This document shows positions 1-8,182 of a DNA stretch of 49,994 bases, one piece after another. Source of the DNA: Pseudomonadales bacterium (GTDB lineage Bacteria; Pseudomonadota; Gammaproteobacteria; Pseudomonadales; UBA5862); contig JACKOQ010000008.1 in the NCBI GenBank assembly GCA_024234215.1, positions 1 through 49,994 of the forward strand. The letters are read 5' to 3'. The notes beneath the pieces were generated by a model that did no database searches, was not told the DNA's origin, and saw only the letters and a program-made list of their open reading frames with translations. A program made the position numbers and the translations under genes. Numbering within the stretch: position 1 is the first letter of the stretch; the number at the start of each line of letters is the position of its first letter.

Positions 1-75
1 GGTGGGCGGGTCGAGGTGCAGAGTGAACCCGGCCTGGGCACCCGGTTCGTGCTGACGATGCCGTTGATGCATTGA
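1..75 (+). CDS. prsK: Sensor histidine kinase C-terminus (PrsK-like), partial
   Basis: Only the last 24 codons are present; the gene begins before the window. The reading frame ends in VEVQSEPGLGTRFVLTMP, the typical G3 box and final strand of a histidine-kinase ATP-binding domain. The identity as PrsK, the cytosolic-kinase partner of the PEP-CTERM/exosortase regulator PrsR, is inferred from the PrsR-like gene that follows about 65 bases downstream; the fragment alone proves only a histidine kinase. Confidence 0.7.
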   Translation, partial: GGRVEVQSEPGLGTRFVLTMPLMH

Positions 76-139
76 GTCGTTTTGGCAAAGGGTGCTGTGT
101 TGCAGCTCCTTAAAATTCAAAGAGATTGGTAAATCAGGC

Positions 140-1522
140 ATGTCCAGTTCAATGGAACTGAAAAAAATATTGGTGGTCGAGGATGATCCGGGTCTGCAGA
201 AGCAGCTCAAATGGTCGTTCGATGACTATGAGGTGGTGGTTGCGGGCGATCGGGAAGAGGCGATCGCCGCGCTGCGCCGCCATGAGCCGGCAGTGATCAC
301 GCTGGACCTCGGTCTGCCACCCGATCCGGCCAATGCCAGCGAGGGGCTGGCGACACTGGCCGAGATTCTGCAGCTGCTGCCCAGTGCCAAGGTGATCGTG
401 GTGACCGGCAACGATGAGCGTGACAACGCGGTCAAGGCGATCGGCATGGGCGCCTATGACTACTACCAGAAGCCGATCGATCCGCAGGTGCTGGGGCTGA
501 TCATTCAGCGGGCCTTTCATCTGCATGCGCTGGAGGAGGAGAACCGGCGGCTGCAACGCGGGGGTGACCGGTCATTGACACCACTGGCCGGGGTGATTGC
601 CACCAGTCCGCAGATGGTCAAACTCTGCCGCACGGTCGAAAAACTGGCGCCGACCGATGTCACGGCCCTGTTGCTGGGCGAGAGCGGCACCGGCAAGGAG
701 GTGCTGGCGCGCGCCCTGCATACCCTCAGCCGGCGCCAGCGCAAACCCTTCGTGGCGGTCAACTGCGCCGCGATTCCGGAGAACCTGCTGGAGAGTGAGC
801 TGTTCGGCTATGAGCGAGGCGCCTTCACCGGTGCGAACAAGCAGACCAAGGGCAAGATCGAATATGCCCAGGGCGGTACCTTTTTTCTCGATGAACTCGG
901 TGACTTGCCGCAGTCGTTGCAGGCCAAGCTGCTGCGTTTCTTGCAAGAGAGAACCATCGAGCGCATCGGCGGACGCGAGCTGATTCCGGTGGATGTCCGG
1001 GTGGTCTGCGCCACCAACAAGGATCTCAAGCGACAGGTCGAAGCAGGACAATTCCGTGAAGATCTCTACTACCGGGTCAGTGAAGTGACCATTGACATTC
1101 CTCCGTTGCGTGAGCGTGAAGGTGATGCGGTGGTGATTGCGCGCCTGCTGCTCGACCGTTTTGCCGAACAGAACAGCCGCGCCCTGAAGGGCTTCACCGA
1201 GGAGGCATTGAGCGCCATTGCCGGTCACGACTGGCCAGGCAACATCCGCGAACTGGAGAACCGCATCAAGCGGGCGGTGATCATGGCCGATGGCAAATGG
1301 ATCACCGCCGATGATCTGGAGCTGGAGAGCCAAAACCGCGAGCAACCGAAGTTGCTCAACCTGCGCGAGGCGCGTGAGCGGGCCGAGACCGAAGCCATCC
1401 GCCAGGCCCTCAATGCCGTCGAGGGCAATGTCAGCAGGGCGGCCGACACCCTGGGTGTGGCGCGTCCCACCCTCTATCACATGATGGAAAAGTATGGAAT
1501 CACCGGAACTTTTGCCGAGTGA
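140..1522 (+). CDS. prsR: PEP-CTERM-box sigma-54 response regulator PrsR
   Basis: A 460-residue NtrC-type activator. The receiver domain (about 1-125) opens with the acidic pair in VVEDDPGLQKQLKW, a signature of PrsR proteins, and its phosphoacceptor is D56 (ITLDLGLP). The central AAA+ domain has the Walker A motif GESGTGKE and the sigma-54 contact loop GAFTGA. A Fis-type helix-turn-helix lies at the C-terminus (VSRAADTLGVARPTLYHMM). Known PrsR proteins act with the kinase PrsK and sigma-54 to switch on exopolysaccharide and PEP-CTERM protein genes. An upstream in-frame ATG at 92 would add 16 residues unlike the family; ATG 140 or ATG 152 (MELKKILVVEDD) fit better. The kinase tail upstream and the sugar-nucleotide genes downstream support the assignment. 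Confidence 0.9.
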   Translation: MSSSMELKKILVVEDDPGLQKQLKWSFDDYEVVVAGDREEAIAALRRHEPAVITLDLGLPPDPANASEGLATLAEILQLLPSAKVIVVTGNDERDNAVKAIGMGAYDYYQKPIDPQVLGLIIQRAFHLHALEEENRRLQRGGDRSLTPLAGVIATSPQMVKLCRTVEKLAPTDVTALLLGESGTGKEVLARALHTLSRRQRKPFVAVNCAAIPENLLESELFGYERGAFTGANKQTKGKIEYAQGGTFFLDELGDLPQSLQAKLLRFLQERTIERIGGRELIPVDVRVVCATNKDLKRQVEAGQFREDLYYRVSEVTIDIPPLREREGDAVVIARLLLDRFAEQNSRALKGFTEEALSAIAGHDWPGNIRELENRIKRAVIMADGKWITADDLELESQNREQPKLLNLREARERAETEAIRQALNAVEGNVSRAADTLGVARPTLYHMMEKYGITGTFAE

Positions 1523-1582
1523 GACGCCTTTCGATCGGACTGCCAGCACCCCTTGGCAACCCGGTGGATGGCCGCCAGGACC

Positions 1583-1996
1583 ATGAAACGCCTGCTTCAG
1601 AAGTGGCTGAAGCGCCGACAGCCACCGTCCGCACCCAGTGACCAGAGCGGGCGCGGCTGGATTGGTGTCGACCTCGATGGCACGCTGGCCCACTATGATG
1701 AGTGGCTGGGTCCGCACCACATCGGTGATCCGATCGAGCCGATGGTGGCGCGAATCCGCGCCTGGCAGGCCAGCGGTGTCGAGGTACGCATCTTCACCGC
1801 CCGCGCCAGCGATTACCGCCACCGGCGTTTTGTCGAGCTGTGGCTGGAGCGGCACGAGCTCTGCGGCCTCAAGGTCACCAACCAGAAGGATTACGGCATG
1901 ATCGAGCTGTGGGACGATCGCTGCGTGCAGATTCGCACCAACAGTGGCGAGCCGGTGTCATCTTTTTTTCATCAGCAGGAGCAAACCTCGTCATGA
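1583..1996 (+). CDS. Small HAD-superfamily-like phosphatase/hydrolase
   Basis: A 137-residue protein after a basic, proline-containing N-terminus. GVDLDGTLAHYDEW (about 28-41) is the HAD motif I, DxDGT, with D30 as the expected nucleophile and D32 as the general acid. The later segment VRIFTAR matches HAD motif II, and WDDRC near the C-terminus could be motif IV. Length and spacing recall small soluble HAD-like hydrolases, some phage-encoded, of unknown substrate. It overlaps cysC by four bases (ATGA), so the two are probably translationally coupled, which suggests a role in sulfate-nucleotide or sugar-nucleotide metabolism. The start at ATG 1583 was preferred over ATG 1553 because the first ten residues of the longer form look non-coding. 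The substrate cannot be told from sequence. Confidence 0.65.
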   Translation: MKRLLQKWLKRRQPPSAPSDQSGRGWIGVDLDGTLAHYDEWLGPHHIGDPIEPMVARIRAWQASGVEVRIFTARASDYRHRRFVELWLERHELCGLKVTNQKDYGMIELWDDRCVQIRTNSGEPVSSFFHQQEQTSS

Positions 1997-2607
1997 GTGA
2001 TTCCCCGGTCAGCAGCAACGTCGTTTGGCACAAGTCGGCGGTGACCCGCGACCTGCGTCAGCAGCAGAACCAGCACCGCAGCATGGTGCTGTGGTTCACC
2101 GGTCTTTCCGGCTCCGGCAAGTCGACGCTGTCGCATGCGGTGGAGCAGCGGCTGTACGAGCGCGGCTGTCGCACCTATGTACTCGATGGCGACAATGTGC
2201 GCCACGGGCTTTGCGGCGACCTCGGTTTCAATGAGGCCGATCGGGTCGAGAACATCCGGCGGGTCGGGGAGGTCTCCAAGCTCTTCCTCGAGGCCGGTGT
2301 GATCGTGCTGACTGCATTCATCTCGCCGTTTCGCAGCGACCGCCAGCGGGTGCGCAGCATCCTGCCGCATGGTGATTTCATCGAGATCTACTGTGCCTGT
2401 CCGCTGGAGATCTGCGAACAGCGCGATGTGAAGGGACTCTACCGGCGTGCCCGGGCTGGGGAGATCAAGGATTTCACCGGCATTTCCTCGCCCTACGAAG
2501 CGCCGGAAAAACCAGGGCTGGTGGTCGACACCGGCCACGTTTCGCTCGATGCGTGCGCACAGCAGGTCGTCGACTACATCCAACCGCGTCTGACCGCTGT
2601 GGTCTGA
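1993..2607 (+). CDS. cysC: Adenylylsulfate (APS) kinase
   Basis: A 204-residue stand-alone APS kinase, which phosphorylates adenylylsulfate at the 3' position to give PAPS in the cytosol. The P-loop GLSGSGKST is at 37-45; YVLDGDNVRHGL, NEADRVENIRRVGEV and FISPFRSDR are family hallmarks for APS and ATP binding, and DFTGISSPYEAPEKP is the conserved C-terminal lid. Start ATG 1993 lies inside the stop of the preceding HAD-like gene. It stands among sugar-nucleotide genes, not next to assimilatory PAPS reductase, so a role in supplying PAPS for polysaccharide sulfation is possible (inference). The ATP sulfurylase genes cysDN lie convergently 3 kb downstream. Confidence 0.93.
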   Translation: MSDSPVSSNVVWHKSAVTRDLRQQQNQHRSMVLWFTGLSGSGKSTLSHAVEQRLYERGCRTYVLDGDNVRHGLCGDLGFNEADRVENIRRVGEVSKLFLEAGVIVLTAFISPFRSDRQRVRSILPHGDFIEIYCACPLEICEQRDVKGLYRRARAGEIKDFTGISSPYEAPEKPGLVVDTGHVSLDACAQQVVDYIQPRLTAVV

Positions 2608-2637
2608 CCCTCTTTTTCATCTCAAGAGCAGTCATCG

Positions 2638-4080
2638 ATGACATCATCCATGCCGAAGGCGCCGGTGCTGGTGCCAGTGATTCTGTCGGGCGGGGCGGGC
2701 ACACGACTGTGGCCGTTGTCGCGCGAACTCCATCCCAAACAGTTGCTGCCGGTGGTCAACGAGACCACGCTGCTGCAGGACACCGCGCAGCGGCTGCGTG
2801 GACTGGCCGGCAGCCATCCGCCGATCGTCATCTGCAATGACGAACACCGCTTCATGGTGGCGGAGCAGTTGCGCATGAGCGGTGTCGGCATCTCGGCCAT
2901 CCTGCTCGAACCCTGTGGCCGCAACACCGCCCCGGCCGTGGCGATGGCTGCCTTCGAAGCGCTGCAGCAGTGGCCCAACGAAAATCCGCTGCTGCTGGTG
3001 CTGCCGGCCGACCATGTGGTCAGGCAGCCCGACCGTTTCGTGCAGGCCGTCGCCGACGGCATTGCGTTTGCGGCCAGTGAGCTGCTGGTCACCTTCGGCA
3101 TCGTGCCCCATGCACCGGAGACCGGTTACGGTTACATCAAGGCCGGTGCCGACCTTGGCAGCGGCACGGCCTGCCGCATCGAGCGTTTCGTCGAGAAACC
3201 CGACCGCGAAACGGCGCTCGGCTACCTGGCCGAAGGCAGCTACTACTGGAACAGCGGCATGTTCCTGTTCTCGGCACGCAGTTTTCTGGAGGAGCTGGAA
3301 CGGGCGGCACCGCTGATCTTTCAGAGCTGTGCCGCCGCGCATCAGGCGGTCGAGCGCGATCTCGACTTCAGCCGCATCGACCGCGACATCTTTGCCGCCT
3401 GCCCCAGTGATTCGATCGACTATGCGGTGATGGAGAAGACCGAGCGCGGTGTGGTGATCCCGCTCGATGCCGGCTGGAGTGATGTCGGCTCCTGGTCGTC
3501 ACTGTGGGAGATCAGTGAGGGCGATGCCGACGGCAATGTGATTCTGGGTGATGTGCTGACCAGCGACACCCGCAACTGCTATCTGCGCTCCGAAGACCGG
3601 CTGATCGCCACCATTGGCCTGGAGGATTGCATCGTGGTCGACACCGCCGATGCGGTGCTGGTGGCGCACCGTGATCGGGTGCAGGAGGTCAAGGGCATCG
3701 TCAGCCGCATCAAGGCCGACAACCGCTCCGAGGCGCTGTTGCACCGGCAGGTGGTCCGTCCATGGGGCAGCTACGAGGGCATCGAGCAGTCCGAGCGTTA
3801 TCAGGTCAAGCGCATCACGGTCAATCCGGGCGCGACCCTGTCGTTGCAGATGCACTATCACCGTGCCGAGCACTGGATCGTGGTCAAGGGCACTGCCGAG
3901 GTGACGCGGGGCGACGAGGTGTTCCTGCTCACCGAAAACCAGTCCACCTTCATTCCGCTGGGAGAGCGCCATCGGCTCGCCAACCCGGGCAAGGTGCCGC
4001 TCGAAATCATCGAGGTGCAGTCCGGGCCCTACCTGGGCGAGGATGACATCGTCCGCTTCAAGGACGTCTATGGCCGCTGA
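2638..4080 (+). CDS. manC: Mannose-1-phosphate guanylyltransferase / mannose-6-phosphate isomerase
   Basis: A 480-residue bifunctional type II enzyme making GDP-mannose. The N-terminal nucleotidyltransferase domain (about 10-290) starts with LSGGAGTRLWPLSRELHPKQ, the GTP-binding pyrophosphorylase signature, and contains FVEKPD for sugar binding. The C-terminal cupin domain (about 360-475) carries VRPWGSYEGI and the metal ligands QMHYHRAEHW that define the isomerase half of AlgA/ManC/CpsB proteins. Full length for the family. The gap to cysC is 30 bases and to ugd 33 bases, so one operon is likely. GDP-mannose serves exopolysaccharide or LPS synthesis. Confidence 0.93.
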   Translation: MTSSMPKAPVLVPVILSGGAGTRLWPLSRELHPKQLLPVVNETTLLQDTAQRLRGLAGSHPPIVICNDEHRFMVAEQLRMSGVGISAILLEPCGRNTAPAVAMAAFEALQQWPNENPLLLVLPADHVVRQPDRFVQAVADGIAFAASELLVTFGIVPHAPETGYGYIKAGADLGSGTACRIERFVEKPDRETALGYLAEGSYYWNSGMFLFSARSFLEELERAAPLIFQSCAAAHQAVERDLDFSRIDRDIFAACPSDSIDYAVMEKTERGVVIPLDAGWSDVGSWSSLWEISEGDADGNVILGDVLTSDTRNCYLRSEDRLIATIGLEDCIVVDTADAVLVAHRDRVQEVKGIVSRIKADNRSEALLHRQVVRPWGSYEGIEQSERYQVKRITVNPGATLSLQMHYHRAEHWIVVKGTAEVTRGDEVFLLTENQSTFIPLGERHRLANPGKVPLEIIEVQSGPYLGEDDIVRFKDVYGR

Positions 4081-4113
4081 GCGCTCAGCCGCTTGCAGTA
4101 ACAGGAGAAGAGC

Positions 4114-5418
4114 ATGCATGTCGTGATGGTGGGTGCCGGCTATGTGGGGCTGGTATCAGGTGCCTGTTTTGCCGAGTTTGGCGCCAATGTGGTCTGCGTC
4201 GATGTCGATGCCCGGCGCGTCGAGGCGTTGCAGCAGGGCCGGATTCCGATCTATGAGCCGGGTCTGGATGAGCTGGTGGTGCGCAATGTCCAGGCCGGAC
4301 GGCTCGGCTTCTCGACCGATCTGTCGCAGCATGTTCCGCAGGCCGATCTGGTTTTCATCGCGGTCGGCACGCCAAGCCGGCGCGGCGACGGCCATGCCGA
4401 CCTCAGTTATGTGCATGCCGCAGCGCGGGAGATTGCCGGCGCGCTGGCGGGTTACACCGTGGTGGTGGACAAATCGACGGTGCCGGTCGGCACGGCGCGT
4501 CAGGTGGAGCGGATCATCCGCGAGGTCAATCCGCAGGCCGATTTCGATGTCGCTTCCAACCCGGAGTTTCTGCGCGAAGGGGCGGCGATCAAGGATTTCA
4601 TGCACCCGGACCGGGTGGTGCTGGGCGTGGCCACGTCACGCGCAGAGGCACTGCTGCGCGAGCTCTATCGACCGCTCAACCTGATCGAAACGCCGATCCT
4701 GGTGACCGATTGGGAGAGCGCCGAGTTGATCAAATATGCCGCCAATGCCTTTCTGGCCACCAAGATCAGCTTCATCAACGAGATGTCGATGCTGTGCGAG
4801 AGTGTCGGGGCCGACGTCCATGCGGTGGCGAAGGGGATGGGGCTCGATGGCCGCATCGGCCGCAAATTCCTGCATCCGGGGCCGGGCTACGGCGGCTCCT
4901 GTTTTCCCAAGGACACGCTGGCGCTGATTCGCATCGCCCAGGAGCATGACACCCCCTGCCGCATCGTCGAGAGCGTGATCGAGGTGAACGCGGCGCAGAA
5001 GGCGCGCATGGTGAAGAAGATTCGCGATGCGCTGGGCGGGGAGCTGTCGGGCCGGCAGATTGCCGTGCTGGGGCTCACCTTCAAGCCCGAAACCGACGAC
5101 ATGCGTGATGCGCCGGCACTGTCGATTCTGCCGGCACTGCTCGACAAGGGCGCAGTGGTGCGGGCGCATGATCCGCAGGGGATGGAGGAGGCGAAGAAAT
5201 ATCTGCCCGACACGGTGCGTTACTACGACGACATCTATGAGATGAGCGAAGGGGTCGATGCCGTGGTGCTGCTGACCGAGTGGAACGAGTATCGCGGGAT
5301 CGATCTGGAGCGGCTGCTGCAGCGGATGCGCGGACGGGTCTTTCTCGACCTGCGCAATGTCTATGAACCAACAGCGATGCGGGCACTCGGATTCGACTAC
5401 ACCGGCGTCGGCCGTTAG
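4114..5418 (+). CDS. ugd: UDP-glucose 6-dehydrogenase
   Basis: A 434-residue NAD-dependent enzyme that oxidises UDP-glucose to UDP-glucuronate. Rossmann motif GAGYVG is at 7-12, the catalytic cysteine is C263 in GPGYGGSCFPKD, and DKSTVPVGT and NPEFLREG are conserved substrate/cofactor segments. A GDP-mannose dehydrogenase is the main alternative because the two families are close and manC is adjacent, but LTFKPETDDMRDAPAL and LDLRNVYEP favour the UDP-glucose form. AGGAG (4102-4106) is a good ribosome binding site for ATG 4114. Last gene of the cluster before the terminator. Confidence 0.88.
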   Translation: MHVVMVGAGYVGLVSGACFAEFGANVVCVDVDARRVEALQQGRIPIYEPGLDELVVRNVQAGRLGFSTDLSQHVPQADLVFIAVGTPSRRGDGHADLSYVHAAAREIAGALAGYTVVVDKSTVPVGTARQVERIIREVNPQADFDVASNPEFLREGAAIKDFMHPDRVVLGVATSRAEALLRELYRPLNLIETPILVTDWESAELIKYAANAFLATKISFINEMSMLCESVGADVHAVAKGMGLDGRIGRKFLHPGPGYGGSCFPKDTLALIRIAQEHDTPCRIVESVIEVNAAQKARMVKKIRDALGGELSGRQIAVLGLTFKPETDDMRDAPALSILPALLDKGAVVRAHDPQGMEEAKKYLPDTVRYYDDIYEMSEGVDAVVLLTEWNEYRGIDLERLLQRMRGRVFLDLRNVYEPTAMRALGFDYTGVGR

Positions 5419-5432
5419 AAACTCCCGCCAAG

Positions 5433-5464
5433 GCGCCGGTTGCAGTGCGCAACCGGCGCTTTTT
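5433..5464 (+). terminator. Rho-independent terminator after ugd
   Basis: An 11-bp perfect stem (5433-5443 with 5449-5459) around a five-base loop is followed at once by TTTTT. It begins 14 bases after the ugd stop and ends just before the stop codon of the convergent cysN. The U tract faces ugd transcription; on the other strand the stem is followed by a mixed sequence, so it is mainly a plus-strand terminator. Confidence 0.9.
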
Positions 5465-5472
5465 CGTTGGGG

Positions 5473-7128
5473 TTACTCCAGAATCTCCTGCTGCTTCAAC
5501 GTTTCGAGCAGCTCGCCGAGCGAACCTTCGCTCAACAGCAGATCGGCCAGTGGCGCGGCTTCTGTCAGCGGCGTGATCAGCAGGTGGCCGGCCGCCTTGC
5601 CCCACGCCTTGAGCGCGGCCAGATGGCCGGTGGCGCCGGGGAAGTTGCTCTGATCGATCAGCAGCGGATTGTGGCCCAGCTCGCACAGTCGCCGTTCAAG
5701 CTGTTCCGCCAGCTGCTGGGCGTTGGCGGCAGTCAGTGCAACCAGTGCGGTGCGTTGCCGGAAACGGTTCTCGCGCTCGCTGCGGCCGAGCCGGGGCAGC
5801 TCCGCGTCACTGTCGCTGTCGCGCCGGGCGCCGACGATCATGCCGGCACCGACGGTGATGTTGGTCAGCCGGTCGATGAAGATGAAGGCGCCGGTACCGC
5901 GGTTGTTGTCGTAGGCGTCGAACACCAGCGGCGCATTGACACTGAGGTCGCACAGCGCGATCTCGTTGAGCGACAGCGTGTCTCCGCCCGGCAGCTGTTC
6001 GAGGCTGTTGACGTCGATGCGGTGATGGATCTGCGGCACCTGGCCGATCACCGTCTTGGTGCTCTGCTTGATGTAGTACTCGCGGCCGACCTTCAGCCCA
6101 TCTTCATGCATCCACACCAGATGGGCGCTCAGGCGCTGGCTGACCTGGGGCAGCTGCTCTGGCCTCACCAGCATGTCGCCGCGGCTGATGTCGATCTCAT
6201 CCTCCAGCGTCAGGGTGACCGCCATCGGTGTCCAGGCCGTGCCGAGTTCGCCATCGTAGGTGACGATGCTGGCGACCCGGCTGCTCTTGCCGGAGGGCAG
6301 GGCGATGAGGCGGTCGCCGCGGTTGATCACGCCGCTGGCGATGGTGCCGGAAAAGCCGCGGAAGTCGAGGTTGGGGCGGTTGACATACTGCACCGGCAGG
6401 CGGAACTGGTCGAAGTTGCGGTCTTCGCTGATCTCGATCTGCTCCAGCAACTCGAGCAGCGGCTTGCCGTGATACCAGGGGGTCTCGGTGGAGCGGTGCA
6501 CCACGTTGTCGCCGTTGAGGGCCGAGATCGGGAGGAAGTGGATGTCGGGCAGGTTGAGCCGCCCGGCAAAGTCGAGGTAGTCCTGCCTGATCTGCTCGAA
6601 CCGGCCCGGGTCGAAGCCGACCAGGTCCATCTTGTTGATGGCCACCACCACATGGCGGATGCCCAGCAGCGAGACGATGAAGCTGTGACGGCGGGTCTGG
6701 GTCAGCACCCCCTGGCGGGCGTCGATCAGAATGATGGCCAGGTCACAGGTCGAGGCGCCGGTGGCCATGTTGCGGGTGTACTGCTCGTGCCCTGGGGTGT
6801 CGGCGATGATGAACTTGCGCCGCGCGGTCGAGAAGTAGCGGTAGGCGACATCGATGGTGATGCCCTGCTCCCGCTCGGCCTGCAGACCATCGACCAGCAG
6901 GGCCAGATCGATGTCGCCACCGGTGGTGCCCGATTTGACGCTGTCGCTCTTGATGGCGGCCAGTTGATCCTCGTAGATCATGTGCGAGTCATGCAGCAGA
7001 CGGCCGATCAGCGTGCTCTTGCCGTCGTCGACACTGCCGCAGGTGAGCAGCCGCAGCAGTTCTTTCTGCTCATGCTGCTGCAGGTAGGCTTCGATGTCGG
7101 TGGCGATCAGGTCGGATTGATGAGACAT
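5473..7128 (-). CDS. cysN: Sulfate adenylyltransferase subunit 1 (GTPase) with degenerate C-terminal extension
   Basis: A 551-residue CysN. The GTPase domain has the P-loop GSVDDGKST (31-39), the switch II DTPGHEQY and NKMDLV for guanine, and elongation-factor-like domains 2 and 3 follow. It drives, with CysD, ATP + sulfate to APS. About 100 residues beyond the usual end (452-551) begin with RENRFRQRTALVAL and include LERRLCELGHNPLLIDQSN. This aligns by eye with the start of the APS kinase domain of CysNC fusions, but the P-loop position reads AANAQQ and cannot bind ATP normally. I infer a vestigial APS kinase domain. Free-standing cysC at 1993 would then supply the activity. The start is 47 bases after cysD; an operon is likely. 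Confidence 0.93.
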   Translation of the reverse strand: MSHQSDLIATDIEAYLQQHEQKELLRLLTCGSVDDGKSTLIGRLLHDSHMIYEDQLAAIKSDSVKSGTTGGDIDLALLVDGLQAEREQGITIDVAYRYFSTARRKFIIADTPGHEQYTRNMATGASTCDLAIILIDARQGVLTQTRRHSFIVSLLGIRHVVVAINKMDLVGFDPGRFEQIRQDYLDFAGRLNLPDIHFLPISALNGDNVVHRSTETPWYHGKPLLELLEQIEISEDRNFDQFRLPVQYVNRPNLDFRGFSGTIASGVINRGDRLIALPSGKSSRVASIVTYDGELGTAWTPMAVTLTLEDEIDISRGDMLVRPEQLPQVSQRLSAHLVWMHEDGLKVGREYYIKQSTKTVIGQVPQIHHRIDVNSLEQLPGGDTLSLNEIALCDLSVNAPLVFDAYDNNRGTGAFIFIDRLTNITVGAGMIVGARRDSDSDAELPRLGRSERENRFRQRTALVALTAANAQQLAEQLERRLCELGHNPLLIDQSNFPGATGHLAALKAWGKAAGHLLITPLTEAAPLADLLLSEGSLGELLETLKQQEILE

Positions 7129-7175
7129 GGTGCAACGGATTCCTTGAGTTCGGTACGGATGGCGGGCAGCCGGGT

Positions 7176-8087
7176 TCAGAAGTAGCCTTCACGCTTTTTC
7201 TCTTCCATCGAGCCGGCCTGGTCGAAATCGATCACGCGCCCCTGTCGCTCCGAGCTCTTGGTCAGCAGCATCTCCTGGATGATCTCGGTCAGGCTGGCGG
7301 CGGTCGATTCGATGGCGCCGGTCAGTGGATAGCAGCCGAGGGTGCGGAAGCGCACCTGCTTCATCTGCGGTGTTTCACCCTCGGCCAGCGGCATCCGGTC
7401 GTCATCCACCATGATGTCGACGCCGTCGCGGGTGACCACCGGGCGCTCCTTGGCGAAGTAGAGCGGCACGATCGGGATGCTCTCCAGATAGATGTATTGC
7501 CAGATGTCCAGTTCGGTCCAGTTGGAGAGCGGGAAGACGCGGATGCTCTCGCCCTTGTCGATGCGGCCGTTGTAGAGGTTCCACAGCTCGGGCCGCTGGT
7601 TTTTCGGGTCCCAGCGGTGGTTCTTGTCGCGGAAGGAGTAGACCCGCTCCTTGGCGCGCGACTTCTCTTCGTCGCGGCGGGCCCCGCCAAAGGCGGCATC
7701 GAAGCCATATTTGTCGAGCGCCTGCTTGAGCCCCTGGGTCTTCATCACATCGGTGTGCTTCTTGCTGCCGTGGACGAAGGGGCTGATGTTCATCTTCAGC
7801 CCTTCCGGGTTGATGTGGACCAGCAGCTCCAGCCCCAGCTCGCGCGCCCGCTGGTCGCGGAACTCGATCATCTCGTGAAATTTCCAGGTGGTGTCGACAT
7901 GCAGCAGCGGGAAGGGCGGTTTGCCCGGATAAAACGCCTTCATCGCCAGATGCAGCATCACGGCGGAATCCTTGCCGATCGAATAGAGCATCACCGGCTT
8001 GCGGAACTCGGCCGCGACCTCGCGCAGGATATGGATGCTTTCGGCTTCGAGCAGTTTGAGATGGGTCAGTCTGTGGTCTGGGATCAT
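7176..8087 (-). CDS. cysD: Sulfate adenylyltransferase subunit 2
   Basis: A 303-residue PP-loop ATP pyrophosphatase, the catalytic half of ATP sulfurylase with CysN. The motif YSIGKDSAVMLHL (35-47) carries the SxGKDS PP-loop; FGGARRDEEKSRAKER and FPLSNWTELDIWQYI are strongly conserved in CysD. An in-frame ATG at 8132 would add 15 residues, but ATG 8087 gives the normal family N-terminus (MIPDHRLTHLKLLEAESIHI) with GGAAG just upstream, so I chose it. First gene of a cysDN operon on the minus strand. Confidence 0.95.
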   Translation of the reverse strand: MIPDHRLTHLKLLEAESIHILREVAAEFRKPVMLYSIGKDSAVMLHLAMKAFYPGKPPFPLLHVDTTWKFHEMIEFRDQRARELGLELLVHINPEGLKMNISPFVHGSKKHTDVMKTQGLKQALDKYGFDAAFGGARRDEEKSRAKERVYSFRDKNHRWDPKNQRPELWNLYNGRIDKGESIRVFPLSNWTELDIWQYIYLESIPIVPLYFAKERPVVTRDGVDIMVDDDRMPLAEGETPQMKQVRFRTLGCYPLTGAIESTAASLTEIIQEMLLTKSSERQGRVIDFDQAGSMEEKKREGYF

Positions 8088-8182
8088 GGTGACTTCCGTT
8101 GCGGGCGTGAAAGGATCATCAACTCTTCTCATTCAACATCAAATCTGCATAGTGAGTTCGGGCAAAGTCTGATCCTGAAAAA

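Noticed and set aside
5440..7185. A 581-codon plus-strand frame over cysN
   Set aside because: Antisense shadow of cysN; no ribosome site or recognisable domain.
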